From a bacterium BMS3Abin14 (lineage in GTDB: Bacteria > BMS3Abin14), in the NCBI GenBank assembly GCA_002897695.1, contig BDTG01000004.1, positions 1-64,000 on the forward strand: DNA of 64,000 nt, read 5' to 3'. Shown here one piece after another: positions 1-8,504 of the stretch. The stretch's first letter is position 1. Each line of letters opens with the position of its first letter. The notes beneath the pieces were generated by a model. That model was given only the letters and a program-made list of their open reading frames with translations. It did no database searches and was not told the origin of the DNA. Both the position numbers and the translations under genes were made by a program.

Positions 1-296
1 CCCAACGGACAGGTCCGTCGTACTCCCGCCAAAAACGGCTCCTGACCGTCATTGAAGCATAAAATATCAGCGCCGGCGCCAGACCAACCCCACAAACAAC
101 CCCAAAACACACCTGACAGCACCGCAGGACGCCGCCGGAACCCCCGATCCAGGGTAAACAGCGGTCATATCCCCCGTTTACCACCCCTGTCTCTGACACA
201 GGGGTTTGGGGTTGCGCCGTCAGGTCAATAGGATAAGATGTCATGAACGGCTACACCGGAAAACCGGACGAAACCATAGACACCAGGGAGACTGTC
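1..296. other. Leading intergenic stretch with one hairpin
   Basis: No coding region is supported here. A perfect 8-bp stem (ACCCCTGT, 183-190, pairing with ACAGGGGT, 198-205, around a 7-base loop) sits upstream of the cupin gene. It lacks a T-run, so it is not a convincing intrinsic terminator. It could be the end of a gene outside the window or part of a 5' leader. Confidence 0.35.
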
Positions 297-614
297 ATGC
301 AAAGCCTCATACTCGATTGCCGAAGCCAAATCGTATTCTCCGACGAGAAGGCGAACAAAATCCCCATAGCCGAATCCGACCGTTCCCGGGTCAACCTGTG
401 GTGCCTTGGTTCCGGCCAGCACATTCATCCTCACGTCCACGATGGAGATCACATCTGGGTTATCCTGGAGGGAAAAGGGACCTTCTTCGGAGAGGAGAAT
501 ACCCGGAAAGAGGTTGGGCCGGACACGGTCCTGTTTCTTCCAGCAGGAAGCTCCCACGGCATTGAGAACGCCCATGAAGAAGGATTGGTCTTCCTGAGCA
601 TATCGGCGGGATAG
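297..614 (+). CDS. Small single-domain cupin protein
   Basis: Encodes about 105 residues forming one cupin beta-barrel. Motif 1 is visible as a His-rich stretch (GQHIHPHVHDGDH) followed by the Gly-containing turn LEGKGTFF. Motif 2 is the later LFLPAGSSHGIEN. The histidines would bind a divalent metal. The substrate cannot be read from the sequence; such proteins range from small-molecule sensors to isomerases and dioxygenases. The start at 297 is preferred because AGGGAG lies six bases upstream. A longer reading from 243 is possible but has a weaker site. The gene stands alone and is followed by a hairpin terminator at 688-724. Confidence 0.7.
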   Translation: MQSLILDCRSQIVFSDEKANKIPIAESDRSRVNLWCLGSGQHIHPHVHDGDHIWVILEGKGTFFGEENTRKEVGPDTVLFLPAGSSHGIENAHEEGLVFLSISAG

Positions 615-640
615 ACGGCAAAACAGGATAAAAAACCGGG

Positions 641-738
641 GAAGTGAAAATGACACTTTTCGCTTTCCGCGGAGTAAAAAGCCGCGGACCTGCCTGTGCG
701 TTGCACGCAGACAGGTGGTTTTTTTACGACCCTGTCAA
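641..738 (-). repeat. Dispersed hairpin repeat, copy A
   Basis: Read on the minus strand it begins with GACAGGGTCGTAAAAAAACC and ends with a GGCTTTTTACT...GAAAGCGAAAAGTG segment. The same two blocks recur, diverged, at 2179-2243, and the first block recurs at 27572, 52620 and 54727. It is a non-coding, intergenic, palindromic element. See the finding on this family. Confidence 0.6.
688..724 (+). terminator. Probable intrinsic terminator of the cupin gene
   Basis: An imperfect stem (ACCTGCCTGTGCGT pairing with ACGCAGACAGGT around a short loop) is followed directly by GG and seven T residues. It lies about 75 bases after the cupin stop, so it would end plus-strand transcription. It is embedded in the dispersed repeat at 641-738. 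Confidence 0.6.
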
Positions 739-744
739 TAGAAA

Positions 745-1608
745 CTACGCGGTGGCGGGTATACCCGCAGGAACGTCGGCGGTGGGTTCTGAGGCAGGCA
801 GCCTGGCACCCGCAAATGCGTGGGTAATGGACACCGCAGGGCACTGGGTGCAGTCCAGGCACCGGATGCAGTTGTGGTTGTTAGCGTCCTTGTATATAGG
901 TATGTCCATTGGGCAAATGCGGGTGCACTTGTCGCAATGGGAACATTCGGCCTCGTTCCAGGCCAATCTGAGAATGCTGATCCGGTTGAAAAGTGAATAG
1001 ATTGCCCCCAGCGGGCAGGCGACCCTGCAGAACGGTCTCTTTGCAACAGCCGCCAGGCTCACCACCGCTATGAGAATGGCGATCTTGACCCAGAAAAGCT
1101 CATGGATCATCGCACGGATCTCCGGGTTAATGGTGACCCAGGGCAGCCCGCCGATAAGGGTTCCCACGGGACATAGTTTGGAAAACCAGGGCTGCAGCGT
1201 GTAGAACGGAATAATGATTGCCAACCCCACGAGAGAGGCATACTTGAGGTAGGTCATCCAGGATGGGATTCTGATCTTGAACGAACGGAATTTGTAGAGC
1301 AGGTCCTGGAGAAAACCGAATGGGCAGAGGGTGCCGCAGGCCATCCTGCCGACGCTCATGCTGAGGGTGACGAAAAGTCCGGTAAAATACACCGGCACGG
1401 ACCTGATTATTACAAAATGCTGGAGGGTTCCGATGGGGCAGGCAAAAAGGGACCCGGGACAGGCATAGCAGTTGAGGGTCGGCACACAGAACCCTTTTGA
1501 TTGCCCCTGCCAGAGAGCCCCGGGAGGTTTGAATCCACCCAAGTAGGCGTTGGTCACCCCCACGCCCAGAACAGACTGAAACAATCTCCTGAAAAGGAAC
1601 CTATGCAT
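745..1608 (-). CDS. NapH/MauN-like membrane polyferredoxin
   Basis: A membrane protein of about 287 residues with several hydrophobic segments and Cys-rich cytoplasmic loops. Visible motifs are CYACPGSLFACP, CGTLCPFGFLQD and CRVACPLGAI, typical of the NapH/NosR-type 4Fe-4S family. A C-terminal dicluster ferredoxin segment follows (CSHCDKCTRICP and CIRCLDCTQCP). The family passes electrons between the quinone pool and periplasmic or cytoplasmic partners. The partner here is unknown because no terminal reductase is adjacent. The start at 1608 follows GGGGAGAG. An in-frame extension to 1671 exists but lacks a good site. Its proximity to cytochrome c maturation genes fits a respiratory role. Confidence 0.75.
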   Translation of the reverse strand: MHRFLFRRLFQSVLGVGVTNAYLGGFKPPGALWQGQSKGFCVPTLNCYACPGSLFACPIGTLQHFVIIRSVPVYFTGLFVTLSMSVGRMACGTLCPFGFLQDLLYKFRSFKIRIPSWMTYLKYASLVGLAIIIPFYTLQPWFSKLCPVGTLIGGLPWVTINPEIRAMIHELFWVKIAILIAVVSLAAVAKRPFCRVACPLGAIYSLFNRISILRLAWNEAECSHCDKCTRICPMDIPIYKDANNHNCIRCLDCTQCPAVSITHAFAGARLPASEPTADVPAGIPATA

Positions 1609-2262
1609 CTCTCTCCCCGTTTTTCTTTCCGTGCCAGGAAACCCTACCTGAACGCCGGGGAAGCGTAGCACAATTAGTTGCCAATCTCAAATTCTAAAGA
1701 TAGTGGATTCGCAAAAAGTCCTTTGAGCAGAATGTGCGGGAAGTGTGCTTCCATGGGTAGAGGGGAACTCGGTGTATTGACCTCACCCCCCTGATTTACC
1801 ACCGAACAAATAAAAAATAGTTGACAACCACGGGAACAATCACTACTTATCAACGAAACAATTGATTTGGGAGATTCAAAGGAGCCATAATCGATGGGAA
1901 GGGGAGACACGGATATGCCCTAGTGAATACCGAAACACCCTTTAACCTGACATTCCAGGACACGCAGCCGTTCCTCACGGTTTTTCCGTTTTTCGTCCCT
2001 TTTTCCGTCCCTGTTTCCAGTACATCCGATACCAAGGGCCTCGGTGCCGCGACATTCCGAAAGCCTGCCGGGGATACCGCCGACTCTTCGCCTCTCACAC
2101 TGACTCTCACACTGACAAGGTATAGTGGCATCCCCGCGACCGTAAAACCGACGGCTGGACTCACCGGGATTATTTTTCGTAGCGTCGTAAAAAATCTATC
2201 CATGGTTTTTTATTCTACAGAAAGTGAAAAATGTAATTTTTTCAAAGGAGGGCCAGTTTTCC
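1609..2262. other. Intergenic region between divergent genes
   Basis: About 650 bases with no convincing gene. The open frames present (for example 1850-2203 minus and 1923-2276 plus) are low-complexity and lack ribosome binding sites. The region contains a degenerate dispersed-repeat copy at 1698-1726 (GATTCGCAAAAAGTCC), a perfect 12-bp tandem duplication (CTCTCACACTGA at 2092-2103 and 2104-2115) and repeat copy B at 2179-2243. Promoters for the membrane ferredoxin and for ccmE must lie here, but none stands out. Confidence 0.5.
2179..2243 (+). repeat. Dispersed hairpin repeat, copy B
   Basis: GTCGTAAAAAATCTATCC, a GGTTTTTTAT block, then GAAAGTGAAAAATG. This parallels both blocks of copy A in the opposite orientation. 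The paired A- and T-runs can fold into a hairpin just upstream of the ccmE ribosome binding site. Confidence 0.55.
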
Positions 2263-2676
2263 ATGAAAAAATCTAACTGGAGAACCCTGCTGGTGATTTT
2301 TCTCGTTCTCGGAGGGGTCGGATATCTGATCTTCAGCGGGGTGTCAGAGACAGGGGTTTACTACCGGACCGTCAGCGAGGTACTTGACCAGTTGAAAGCG
2401 AAAGACAGCGGTCCCATAAGGGTCAGCGGCGAGGTCGTGGACAATACCATTGACTACAACCAGACCGACATGCTCCTTTCCTTCGCCATTCGCGACCCGA
2501 AAGATAGTTCCAAAACCATCCGGGCAGTGTACAAGGGCGTAGCTCCGGACGCCTTCAAGGCCGACATCGAAGTGGTCCTGGAAGGCAAATACGACCGCGC
2601 CAACAACACCCTCCACGCAACCATGCTACTCGCAAAATGCCCTTCAAAATATGTCGCTGAAGACAGTTCACTTTAG
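2263..2676 (+). CDS. ccmE: Cytochrome c maturation haem chaperone CcmE, Cys-type
   Basis: Encodes 137 residues with an N-terminal membrane anchor (about residues 8-26) and a periplasmic OB-fold domain. CcmE receives haem from CcmABCD and hands it to CcmF for attachment to apocytochromes. In Escherichia coli haem is bound covalently by a His in a HxxxY motif. Here the equivalent is LLAKCPSKY, with Cys126 and Tyr130, the CxxxY variant described in archaea and some sulphate reducers. The start follows AAAGGAGG with ten bases of spacing. The gene heads a ccmE-ccmF-ccmH-ccmI-like operon. ccmABC are not adjacent, so they must lie elsewhere. Confidence 0.9.
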   Translation: MKKSNWRTLLVIFLVLGGVGYLIFSGVSETGVYYRTVSEVLDQLKAKDSGPIRVSGEVVDNTIDYNQTDMLLSFAIRDPKDSSKTIRAVYKGVAPDAFKADIEVVLEGKYDRANNTLHATMLLAKCPSKYVAEDSSL

Positions 2677-2684
2677 GAGATTGT

Positions 2685-4649
2685 ATGGTATCTATCGGAA
2701 ACTATTCTCAGCTTCTGGCGCTCTTCTTCTCGCTGGCGGCCATAGCGCTCCTCCTGGCCGGCATCATGAAAAACGATTTTCGCCTTATCCTGAGTGGGAG
2801 GAGGGCCCTCGTTACCATAGCATTTTTCACCACCACGGCCTCTATCGCCCTGGTCTATTTGTTCCTTACGAACAATTTTCAGGTGGAATATGTGGCATCC
2901 TATTCCGATCGGGCGCTTCCCCTGTTTTACAAGATCACCGCCTTCTGGGCCGGGCAGAAAGGCTCCCTGCTCTTCTGGGCATGGGTTCTGAGCCTGTTCA
3001 GCGCCATAGTCGCCTACAACACGAGGAAGGAGATCGACAGTAAAGCAACCCCCTTTATCTATACGGTACTTGCAGCTACCATGGTATTTTTTATTGCCCT
3101 GATCACGTTTGTGACAAACCCTTTCGATCTCCTCAGATTCATTCCACCCGATGGGAAAGGGCTTAACCCCATGCTCCAGAATCCGGGGATGATCTTCCAT
3201 CCCCCCACCCTTTTCCTTGGGTACGTGGGCTTCACCATACCATTCGCCTATGCCATCGCGGCGATGGTGTCGGGGGATCTCGACGAATCATGGCTTAAGA
3301 AGATCCGCGTCTGGAACATCCTCGCCTGGGTTTTCCTGACCATAGGAATCATCCTGGGCGGTCAGTGGGCTTACGTCGAACTGGGATGGGGCGGGTACTG
3401 GGCATGGGACCCGGTTGAGAATGCCTCCTTCATCCCATGGCTCGTCGCCACGGCATTTATCCACACCGCCATAATCCAGGAGAGGAGGAACATCATGAAG
3501 GTGTGGAATATGACGCTCGTCCTCCTGACCTTTGTCCTGTGCCTCTTCGGGACCTATCTCGTCAGAAGCGGGATTCTCCAGTCCGTCCACGATTTCGGCG
3601 CAACGGGCCTTGGAGGCTATTTCCTTGTGTTCATGGGGGTCGTCCTCATCGGCGGCTTTTCCCTTATCGCGTCAAACTACCATAATCTAAGATCAGAAAA
3701 GGTCCTGGAATCCTATCTGTCAAGGGAGAGTACCTTCCTGTTCAACAACGTCATCCTCCTGGCCCTGGCTTTCTCCACCCTGTTCGGAACGTTGTTTCCC
3801 CTACTCTCCGAGGCTGTCACGGGCAACAAGATCACCGTCAGCATGCCCTTTTTCAATCGGGTAAATACGCCTCTCTTCCTGGCCCTCCTTCTTGTCACCG
3901 GCCTGTGTCCTCTCATCGGCTGGAGAAAGGCCTCCGCGGACAATCTGAAAAAGAACTTCATGCTCCCATTTCTGATGATGATCACGGGCATGGTCGTTCT
4001 CATAGTCGCAGGGATAAGGGAATTCTATCCGCTGGTCGCTTTCTCCCTCTCCATCTTCGTAGCCGTGACAATCCTGAGGGAGTTCTGGACCGGCACCAAA
4101 GCGAGGGGAAAGCTGAAGGGTGAACCGCTGATAATCGCCTTCCCTCGCCTTCTCTGGAAGATGAGGAGACGATACGGGGGATTTATTGCGCACCTCGGCC
4201 TTGTGCTTATGGTCATCGGCATCACCGCATCGAATGCCTACAAGCTTGAAAACCAGGCCACGCTCACCAAGGGACAAGCCCTGAATATTGGCGCCTACAG
4301 CCTGCGCTACGACAGGATTGGGAAATGGCATGAATGGAACAGGGAGGTCTACGCGGCCACGTTGTCGGTATTCAAAAACGGTGTCTCCCTGGGAACCATC
4401 AAGCCGGAGAAGAGATTTTACGTCAACGCCGAACAACCTACCACTGAGGTCAGCCTCAGATCTACCCTGCTGGAGGACCTGTACGTAACCATGCCTGCCA
4501 TAGGTAAAAACTGGGAGATCACCTTGAAAGTCATGGTGAACCCGCTGCTGAAGTGGGTGTGGATAGGAGGTTTTACAATGATCTTAGGTGGACTGATCGC
4601 CATTATTCCAGGGAGAAAAAGAAGGGAGAGTTCCCATGACATCCTGTAA
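2685..4649 (+). CDS. ccmF: Cytochrome c haem lyase subunit CcmF
   Basis: A polytopic inner-membrane protein of 654 residues, the usual CcmF length. It carries the Trp-rich haem-handling segment (WGGYWAWDPVENASFIPW, about residues 235-252) that defines the family. Conserved haem-ligand histidines are expected in the flanking loops. CcmF takes haem from CcmE and catalyses thioether bond formation to CxxCH motifs in the periplasm. The gene begins eight bases after ccmE, and its last 14 bases overlap ccmH, indicating one coupled operon. The C-terminal region ends in a further membrane segment and a basic tail. Confidence 0.95.
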   Translation: MVSIGNYSQLLALFFSLAAIALLLAGIMKNDFRLILSGRRALVTIAFFTTTASIALVYLFLTNNFQVEYVASYSDRALPLFYKITAFWAGQKGSLLFWAWVLSLFSAIVAYNTRKEIDSKATPFIYTVLAATMVFFIALITFVTNPFDLLRFIPPDGKGLNPMLQNPGMIFHPPTLFLGYVGFTIPFAYAIAAMVSGDLDESWLKKIRVWNILAWVFLTIGIILGGQWAYVELGWGGYWAWDPVENASFIPWLVATAFIHTAIIQERRNIMKVWNMTLVLLTFVLCLFGTYLVRSGILQSVHDFGATGLGGYFLVFMGVVLIGGFSLIASNYHNLRSEKVLESYLSRESTFLFNNVILLALAFSTLFGTLFPLLSEAVTGNKITVSMPFFNRVNTPLFLALLLVTGLCPLIGWRKASADNLKKNFMLPFLMMITGMVVLIVAGIREFYPLVAFSLSIFVAVTILREFWTGTKARGKLKGEPLIIAFPRLLWKMRRRYGGFIAHLGLVLMVIGITASNAYKLENQATLTKGQALNIGAYSLRYDRIGKWHEWNREVYAATLSVFKNGVSLGTIKPEKRFYVNAEQPTTEVSLRSTLLEDLYVTMPAIGKNWEITLKVMVNPLLKWVWIGGFTMILGGLIAIIPGRKRRESSHDIL

Positions 4650-5124
4650 AACGAATCTGCCGGCCATATGTACACTATTGATGGCGCTGGCCCTTCCTAC
4701 ATCCGCTTTGGCACTCACATCCTCGGAGGTTGAGAGTGAACTCATGTGTACCTGCGGATGCTCCATGGTCCTCAACACCTGCTCCTGCGGGACCGCGGAC
4801 CAGATGAGAAAAACCATCAGCACCATGATCCGGGAGGGTAAAACCAAGAAACAGATCATCAATGGGTTCGTGCTGGAAGCGGGTGATTCCATCCTCTCTT
4901 CACCACCCCGGAAGGGATTTAACATGGTTGCCTATGCGGCACCGGTCGTAGGTCTCGCTTTCGGGGGTCTCATAGCCGTGATTTTCGTCAGAAGGTGGAC
5001 TACTTCATCAGGCAGTGACGCGGAAGATCGGGAAGACGGGGGCACAGAGGGCGGCGTGGACCTCATTACCGATGAGATGCAGAAAAAAATCGATGAGGAA
5101 CTCAGGAAAATCGAGGAGGACTGA
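4636..5124 (+). CDS. ccmH: CcmH/CcmL-like periplasmic thioreductase, Cys-rich variant
   Basis: Encodes 162 residues: a signal sequence (about 1-27), a short CcmH domain, a membrane segment (about 95-115) and an acidic tail. Classical CcmH has LRCxxCQ. Here the site is MCTCGCSMVLNTCSCG, i.e. C-x-C-G-C (38-42) plus C-x-C (49-51), with the downstream IREGKTKKQIINGFV segment typical of the family. The role would be reduction of apocytochrome CxxCH cysteines before haem attachment. It overlaps ccmF by 14 bases and is followed after three bases by the ccmI-like gene. A second, similar protein is encoded at 9471-10019. Confidence 0.85.
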   Translation: MTSCKTNLPAICTLLMALALPTSALALTSSEVESELMCTCGCSMVLNTCSCGTADQMRKTISTMIREGKTKKQIINGFVLEAGDSILSSPPRKGFNMVAYAAPVVGLAFGGLIAVIFVRRWTTSSGSDAEDREDGGTEGGVDLITDEMQKKIDEELRKIEED

Positions 5125-5127
5125 CAG

Positions 5128-6174
5128 ATGGTTATGGCTTTTACCGCAGTTATCTTTCTGGCCGCCCTTTACTATACACTTTCCCCTTTGAGGGAAGGGA
5201 AAACGGCATGGTTAGACAGAGAAAATCCCGCTGATAAACATCTGAGCGCCCTTGAGACTCAAAAGAGAATATACCTGAAGGCACTAAAAGATATCGAGTT
5301 CGAACACGCTACAGGCAAGATCAACGATGGCGATTACACCGATCTTAGAGGTCACTACCGACGGGAGGTTTCGGGCATCCTCGAGGAAATTGAGGGCCTG
5401 GGAGACGGGAATATGGGCAAGCCGGCCGAGATTGACCACGTGGATGACGACCCCCCCCCGGATGATTCGGGAGGGATTGAGAATTCCGGGGGGCCGGATC
5501 AGATAGATGACTTTGATGATGATTATGACGAGGGTCCTGAAGATGAAGATGAGGAGGAATATTTCGCCCCCATAAAGACAGGGAATCGGGAGCGGGAAAT
5601 CCGCCTGATCTGGAACCGTAAAGGGGTGATCCTCTCCCTGGCCGGGATTTCACTTGCCCTCGTCGGCTTTCTGTTCTTTTCAGGCAGCTCCAAAAGGGCA
5701 GGAAATACCAATCCTCCAGCTTCTGCCGGGTACGGCAACACCCCGGCGGCCGTAACTCCCCCCACCGAAACCGGGCTCAAACAACTCATCGAATACGTTC
5801 AGAAGAACCCATGGAACGTAATGGCGCTTTCAACCCTGGGCGGATATTACATGGACCATGACAAGCCCATGAAGGCGCTTGGGCTTTTCGAGAGGGCCGA
5901 ACAGAACAGCCCGGAAAACATCTCTGTTCTCGACCAACTCGGTCTGCTCTACCGGAAGATCGGAGATGTGGACCGGGCGGTGGAAAAGCTGGAAAAGGCG
6001 CATAAAATAGCCCCCGATAATCCCGAGCCCACCCTGCACCTGGGCCAGATTTATCTGAACGAAAAAAATGACTCCGCCAAGGCACTGATACTCTTCAGGG
6101 AGGTCCTGGCCAAGGACCCGGACGGTGACATGGGAAAAGCTGCTGCCGTGGAGATTAAAAAGCTTGGTGGGTAA
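5128..6174 (+). CDS. CcmI-like membrane-anchored TPR protein
   Basis: Encodes 348 residues. An N-terminal membrane segment is followed by a cytoplasmic stretch (KDIEFEHATGKINDGDY) typical of CcmI N-termini, a strongly acidic linker (roughly 110-150), a second membrane segment (about 168-187), then a periplasmic domain of about three tetratricopeptide repeats to the C-terminus. CcmI holds apocytochromes for the haem lyase. Position directly after ccmF and ccmH supports that role, although the acidic linker is not part of the textbook protein. It is the last gene of the ccm operon; about 120 non-coding bases follow. Confidence 0.8.
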   Translation: MVMAFTAVIFLAALYYTLSPLREGKTAWLDRENPADKHLSALETQKRIYLKALKDIEFEHATGKINDGDYTDLRGHYRREVSGILEEIEGLGDGNMGKPAEIDHVDDDPPPDDSGGIENSGGPDQIDDFDDDYDEGPEDEDEEEYFAPIKTGNREREIRLIWNRKGVILSLAGISLALVGFLFFSGSSKRAGNTNPPASAGYGNTPAAVTPPTETGLKQLIEYVQKNPWNVMALSTLGGYYMDHDKPMKALGLFERAEQNSPENISVLDQLGLLYRKIGDVDRAVEKLEKAHKIAPDNPEPTLHLGQIYLNEKNDSAKALILFREVLAKDPDGDMGKAAAVEIKKLGG

Positions 6175-6248
6175 TATGGAACCAGGCAATCGGCACGCAT
6201 GATGCTTTAAAAAACGCTGAGTTTGGCATCACCCCTTAAACCCTTTTG

Positions 6249-6276
6249 AGGATGATTTTTTACAACCCTATCAAAC
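6249..6276 (-). repeat. Dispersed hairpin repeat, partial copy
   Basis: On the minus strand this reads TTTGATAGGGTTGTAAAAAA followed by TCATCC, matching the first block of copies A and C. It lies just before the ribosome binding site of the next gene. It is diverged and lacks the second arm. Confidence 0.4.
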
Positions 6277-6292
6277 AAGGAGGTACCAAAAG

Positions 6293-6667
6293 ATGAAGTG
6301 GAAAGTATTGATGGTCGCGGCACTGAGCCTGTTGGTCGTTGGCGGAGGCTACGGCATCGCGAGGGCACACAGCGGGAACATCGGCAGTCCGATGGGTTAT
6401 GGTCACATGATGGGCGACTTCGCCGGTGACGAACATCCCTGCTCGAACAACTCGGATGAGGCCTCCTCAGTGCAGGTCACCAAGGAGGAAGCCGGAAGCA
6501 TCGTGGCTTACAAGCTCCGCCGCTCCAACCCCAGGCTCAAAGTAGGCAAGGTGCTGGAAACCGAAGACGGATTTGAGGTTCAGGTGGTCACAAAGAAAGG
6601 CGAAGCCCTGGTTGATCGCCTGCTCGTCAGCAAGGACACCGGCGATATCTACAGGATCAAGGAGTAA
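6293..6667 (+). CDS. Small exported PepSY-like protein
   Basis: Encodes 124 residues with a clear signal peptide (about 1-25, ending ...IARAHS). A His/Met-containing segment (GYGHMMGDF) is followed by a compact alpha/beta domain with VGKVLETEDGFEVQVVTKKG and DRLLVSKDTGDIYRI. That pattern resembles PepSY-type domains. No catalytic residues are evident. AAGGAGG lies a suitable distance before the ATG. It begins a run of exported or membrane proteins (to 8504) that sits between ccm genes and lgt. A periplasmic accessory or metal-related role is possible but not shown. Confidence 0.7.
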   Translation: MKWKVLMVAALSLLVVGGGYGIARAHSGNIGSPMGYGHMMGDFAGDEHPCSNNSDEASSVQVTKEEAGSIVAYKLRRSNPRLKVGKVLETEDGFEVQVVTKKGEALVDRLLVSKDTGDIYRIKE

Positions 6668-6684
6668 AACACCCCGATCTTCCG

Positions 6685-6741
6685 CCGGCCCCCCGGAGAC
6701 CGGGGACGGAAGGTTGCCCCTCTGTCTCCGGGGGGCGCCGG
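6685..6741. other. Strong GC-rich intergenic hairpin
   Basis: CCGGCCCCCCGGAGAC (6685-6700) pairs with GTCTCCGGGGGG (6724-6735) and then CCGG (6738-6741), with a two-base bulge. It lies between two co-directional genes and has no T-run on either strand in the right place. It is more likely an mRNA stabilising or processing structure than a terminator. Confidence 0.5.
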
Positions 6742-6775
6742 TCAAAAAAACCCAACCAACGGAAGGAAAAGGAAA

Positions 6776-7417
6776 ATGGCAAGGCACTACATGTGGGGCG
6801 TTGCCGGGTCAGCCGGCATTCTCTCGCTCTACTTTGCCATCCTGACCCTCTCGAACTCCCTGAGCCACGCTGTTGAGGAACTCGGGGTTATCGGGGGCTG
6901 GATCGCCCTGCTGACCATTGGATTCGGGATCCAGTCGGGGCTCTTCTCCTTCATTCGGGAAATGATCAAGGAACGTGCCGGAGCAAAAGCTACAGCCTCA
7001 ATGGCCGCAGCCGGCGGAATGGGCGGATCAAGTGACATGGGTATGACCGGCACCCGCAGCGGTACGGATTCCGACCGATCCTCGATGTGGGACGAGGGTT
7101 CAATGCCCATGATGTCCTCCGGGACAATGAACAGCGGGGACGCCGTCATAGACCTCAGGCCTGTACGGTATCACGATGGGATGATGGAGGTCGCATTCAA
7201 GGCCAACACCCATTCGGTTGCGCTGGAAAACTATAACTTCACGGATCACGCCGAGCTGGAGTTCAACGGCCACACCTATCGCCCGGTACGGAGTGATCGG
7301 ATGAGAGGACACCACAACGGTGGAAAGATGATCTTCGAGGTCAGCGAGAGACCGGAACATTTCCGGATAATAATCAAGGGCATACCCGGTCCCGCGGAAC
7401 GGGTCTATGAGTGGTAG
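6776..7417 (+). CDS. Membrane protein with Met-rich linker, unknown function
   Basis: Encodes 213 residues. Two hydrophobic segments occupy roughly residues 8-30 and 38-60. A Met/Gly/Ser-rich linker (GGMGGSSDMGMTG... MPMMSSGTM) follows, then a C-terminal domain of about 90 residues with several His (DRMRGHHNGGKM). I do not recognise the family. Methionine- and histidine-rich stretches can bind copper or silver, but that is only a suggestion. The last 11 bases overlap the next gene, implying co-translation with the DUF1573 lipoprotein. Confidence 0.65.
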   Translation: MARHYMWGVAGSAGILSLYFAILTLSNSLSHAVEELGVIGGWIALLTIGFGIQSGLFSFIREMIKERAGAKATASMAAAGGMGGSSDMGMTGTRSGTDSDRSSMWDEGSMPMMSSGTMNSGDAVIDLRPVRYHDGMMEVAFKANTHSVALENYNFTDHAELEFNGHTYRPVRSDRMRGHHNGGKMIFEVSERPEHFRIIIKGIPGPAERVYEW

Positions 7418-8504
7418 CAGTCCAAACCTCACCCCCACTTCGCGAGTGTTCCATCCCAATACACGAAAGAGACGCAACGTCAGGCTAGGGGTCACCCTGT
7501 TGTTTCTGACTGCCCTGATGGCTGTTTTCCTCTCAGCATGCGGGAAGAATGCCGACTCCTCGGAGATTAATAACTCAGGAAAAATCGTTGCAGAAAGTGA
7601 CCTGGAGTATGATTTGGGGCAGATCAATATCAAGGGAGGGGTTGTTCGGCATACCTTTGAGCTTAGGAACCGGGGAGAGAAGGACCTTGTTCTCAAAGGA
7701 GCCTTCACCTCCTGTGCATGCACCACGGCATCTATCGAGCTGTCCGATGGTCGAATCCTGGGGAAATTCGGGGAAAGGCTATCAAAATCACCGCCCCAGG
7801 CGATCAAACCGGGAGAAAGTTTCAAAGTCCATGTGGATTTCGATCCTCTCTTTCATGGCGAAAACGGTGTCGGTCCTGTTACAAGGAGTGTCTTTCTGAT
7901 TACCAGCGCTCCGGCGGATGGTAACCTCTCAACGCCTATGCCGATTGTCAAGGATGGCACGGTTACAACCATTCGCATCACCGGGACCGTTGTATACGCT
8001 GATGATTTCAGAAAGACCGGCTCGGAGAATGCGGGCGGCGATTTTGCAGCGGTCCTTGGCGACTTCAGGTTTACCGAGAAAGAGTATGACTTCGGTGTTA
8101 TCAAACAAAGTCAGGGCATCGTCAGACACGAATTCCCATTCATCTATGTCGGGGGTGAACCGGTGACCATCACCGGCACACCCACGAGCTGCGGCTGCAC
8201 ACGGGCCTACGCCACGAAAACGAAGCTCAAACCGGGAGAGAAAGGGGTCCTCGTCGTTGAATTCGATCCAAATTTTCACGAAGAACCGAAAGGCAGATTT
8301 TTCAGGACCATCACCCTTCTCACCAACCCGGCCCGCAAGGAAAGAGCGGAGTTGAAGATATGGACTCAGATCGACCTGGACATCGGCCCCAAAGTCTATA
8401 AATTTCAGGAACACGACGAGGAAGAGGAAATGGAAGGTCCTGCAAAGGATATTTCGATGACATTGAGCGAAGGAGAAAAGGAAAATTGCACCCTGAACTG
8501 TTAA
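7407..8504 (+). CDS. Lipoprotein with two DUF1573 domains
   Basis: Encodes 365 residues. A basic N-terminus and hydrophobic stretch end in the lipobox LSAC (about residues 43-46), so the mature protein should be lipidated. Two Ig-like DUF1573 domains follow. Each begins with the strand pattern (L)EYDLGxI / KEYDFGVI and contains a paired-Cys motif (SCACTTA in the first, SCGCTRA in the second). The family is common in exported proteins of Bacteroidetes and anaerobic proteobacteria; its function is not established. Its 3' end overlaps lgt, whose product would attach the lipid, by 19 bases. Confidence 0.75.
   Translation: MSGSSPNLTPTSRVFHPNTRKRRNVRLGVTLLFLTALMAVFLSACGKNADSSEINNSGKIVAESDLEYDLGQINIKGGVVRHTFELRNRGEKDLVLKGAFTSCACTTASIELSDGRILGKFGERLSKSPPQAIKPGESFKVHVDFDPLFHGENGVGPVTRSVFLITSAPADGNLSTPMPIVKDGTVTTIRITGTVVYADDFRKTGSENAGGDFAAVLGDFRFTEKEYDFGVIKQSQGIVRHEFPFIYVGGEPVTITGTPTSCGCTRAYATKTKLKPGEKGVLVVEFDPNFHEEPKGRFFRTITLLTNPARKERAELKIWTQIDLDIGPKVYKFQEHDEEEEMEGPAKDISMTLSEGEKENCTLNC

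Noticed and set aside
1850-2276. Open frames on both strands in the ccmE upstream region (117 codons each)
   Set aside because: Low-complexity composition driven by short repeats, no ribosome binding site, and they overlap each other and the ccmE leader.
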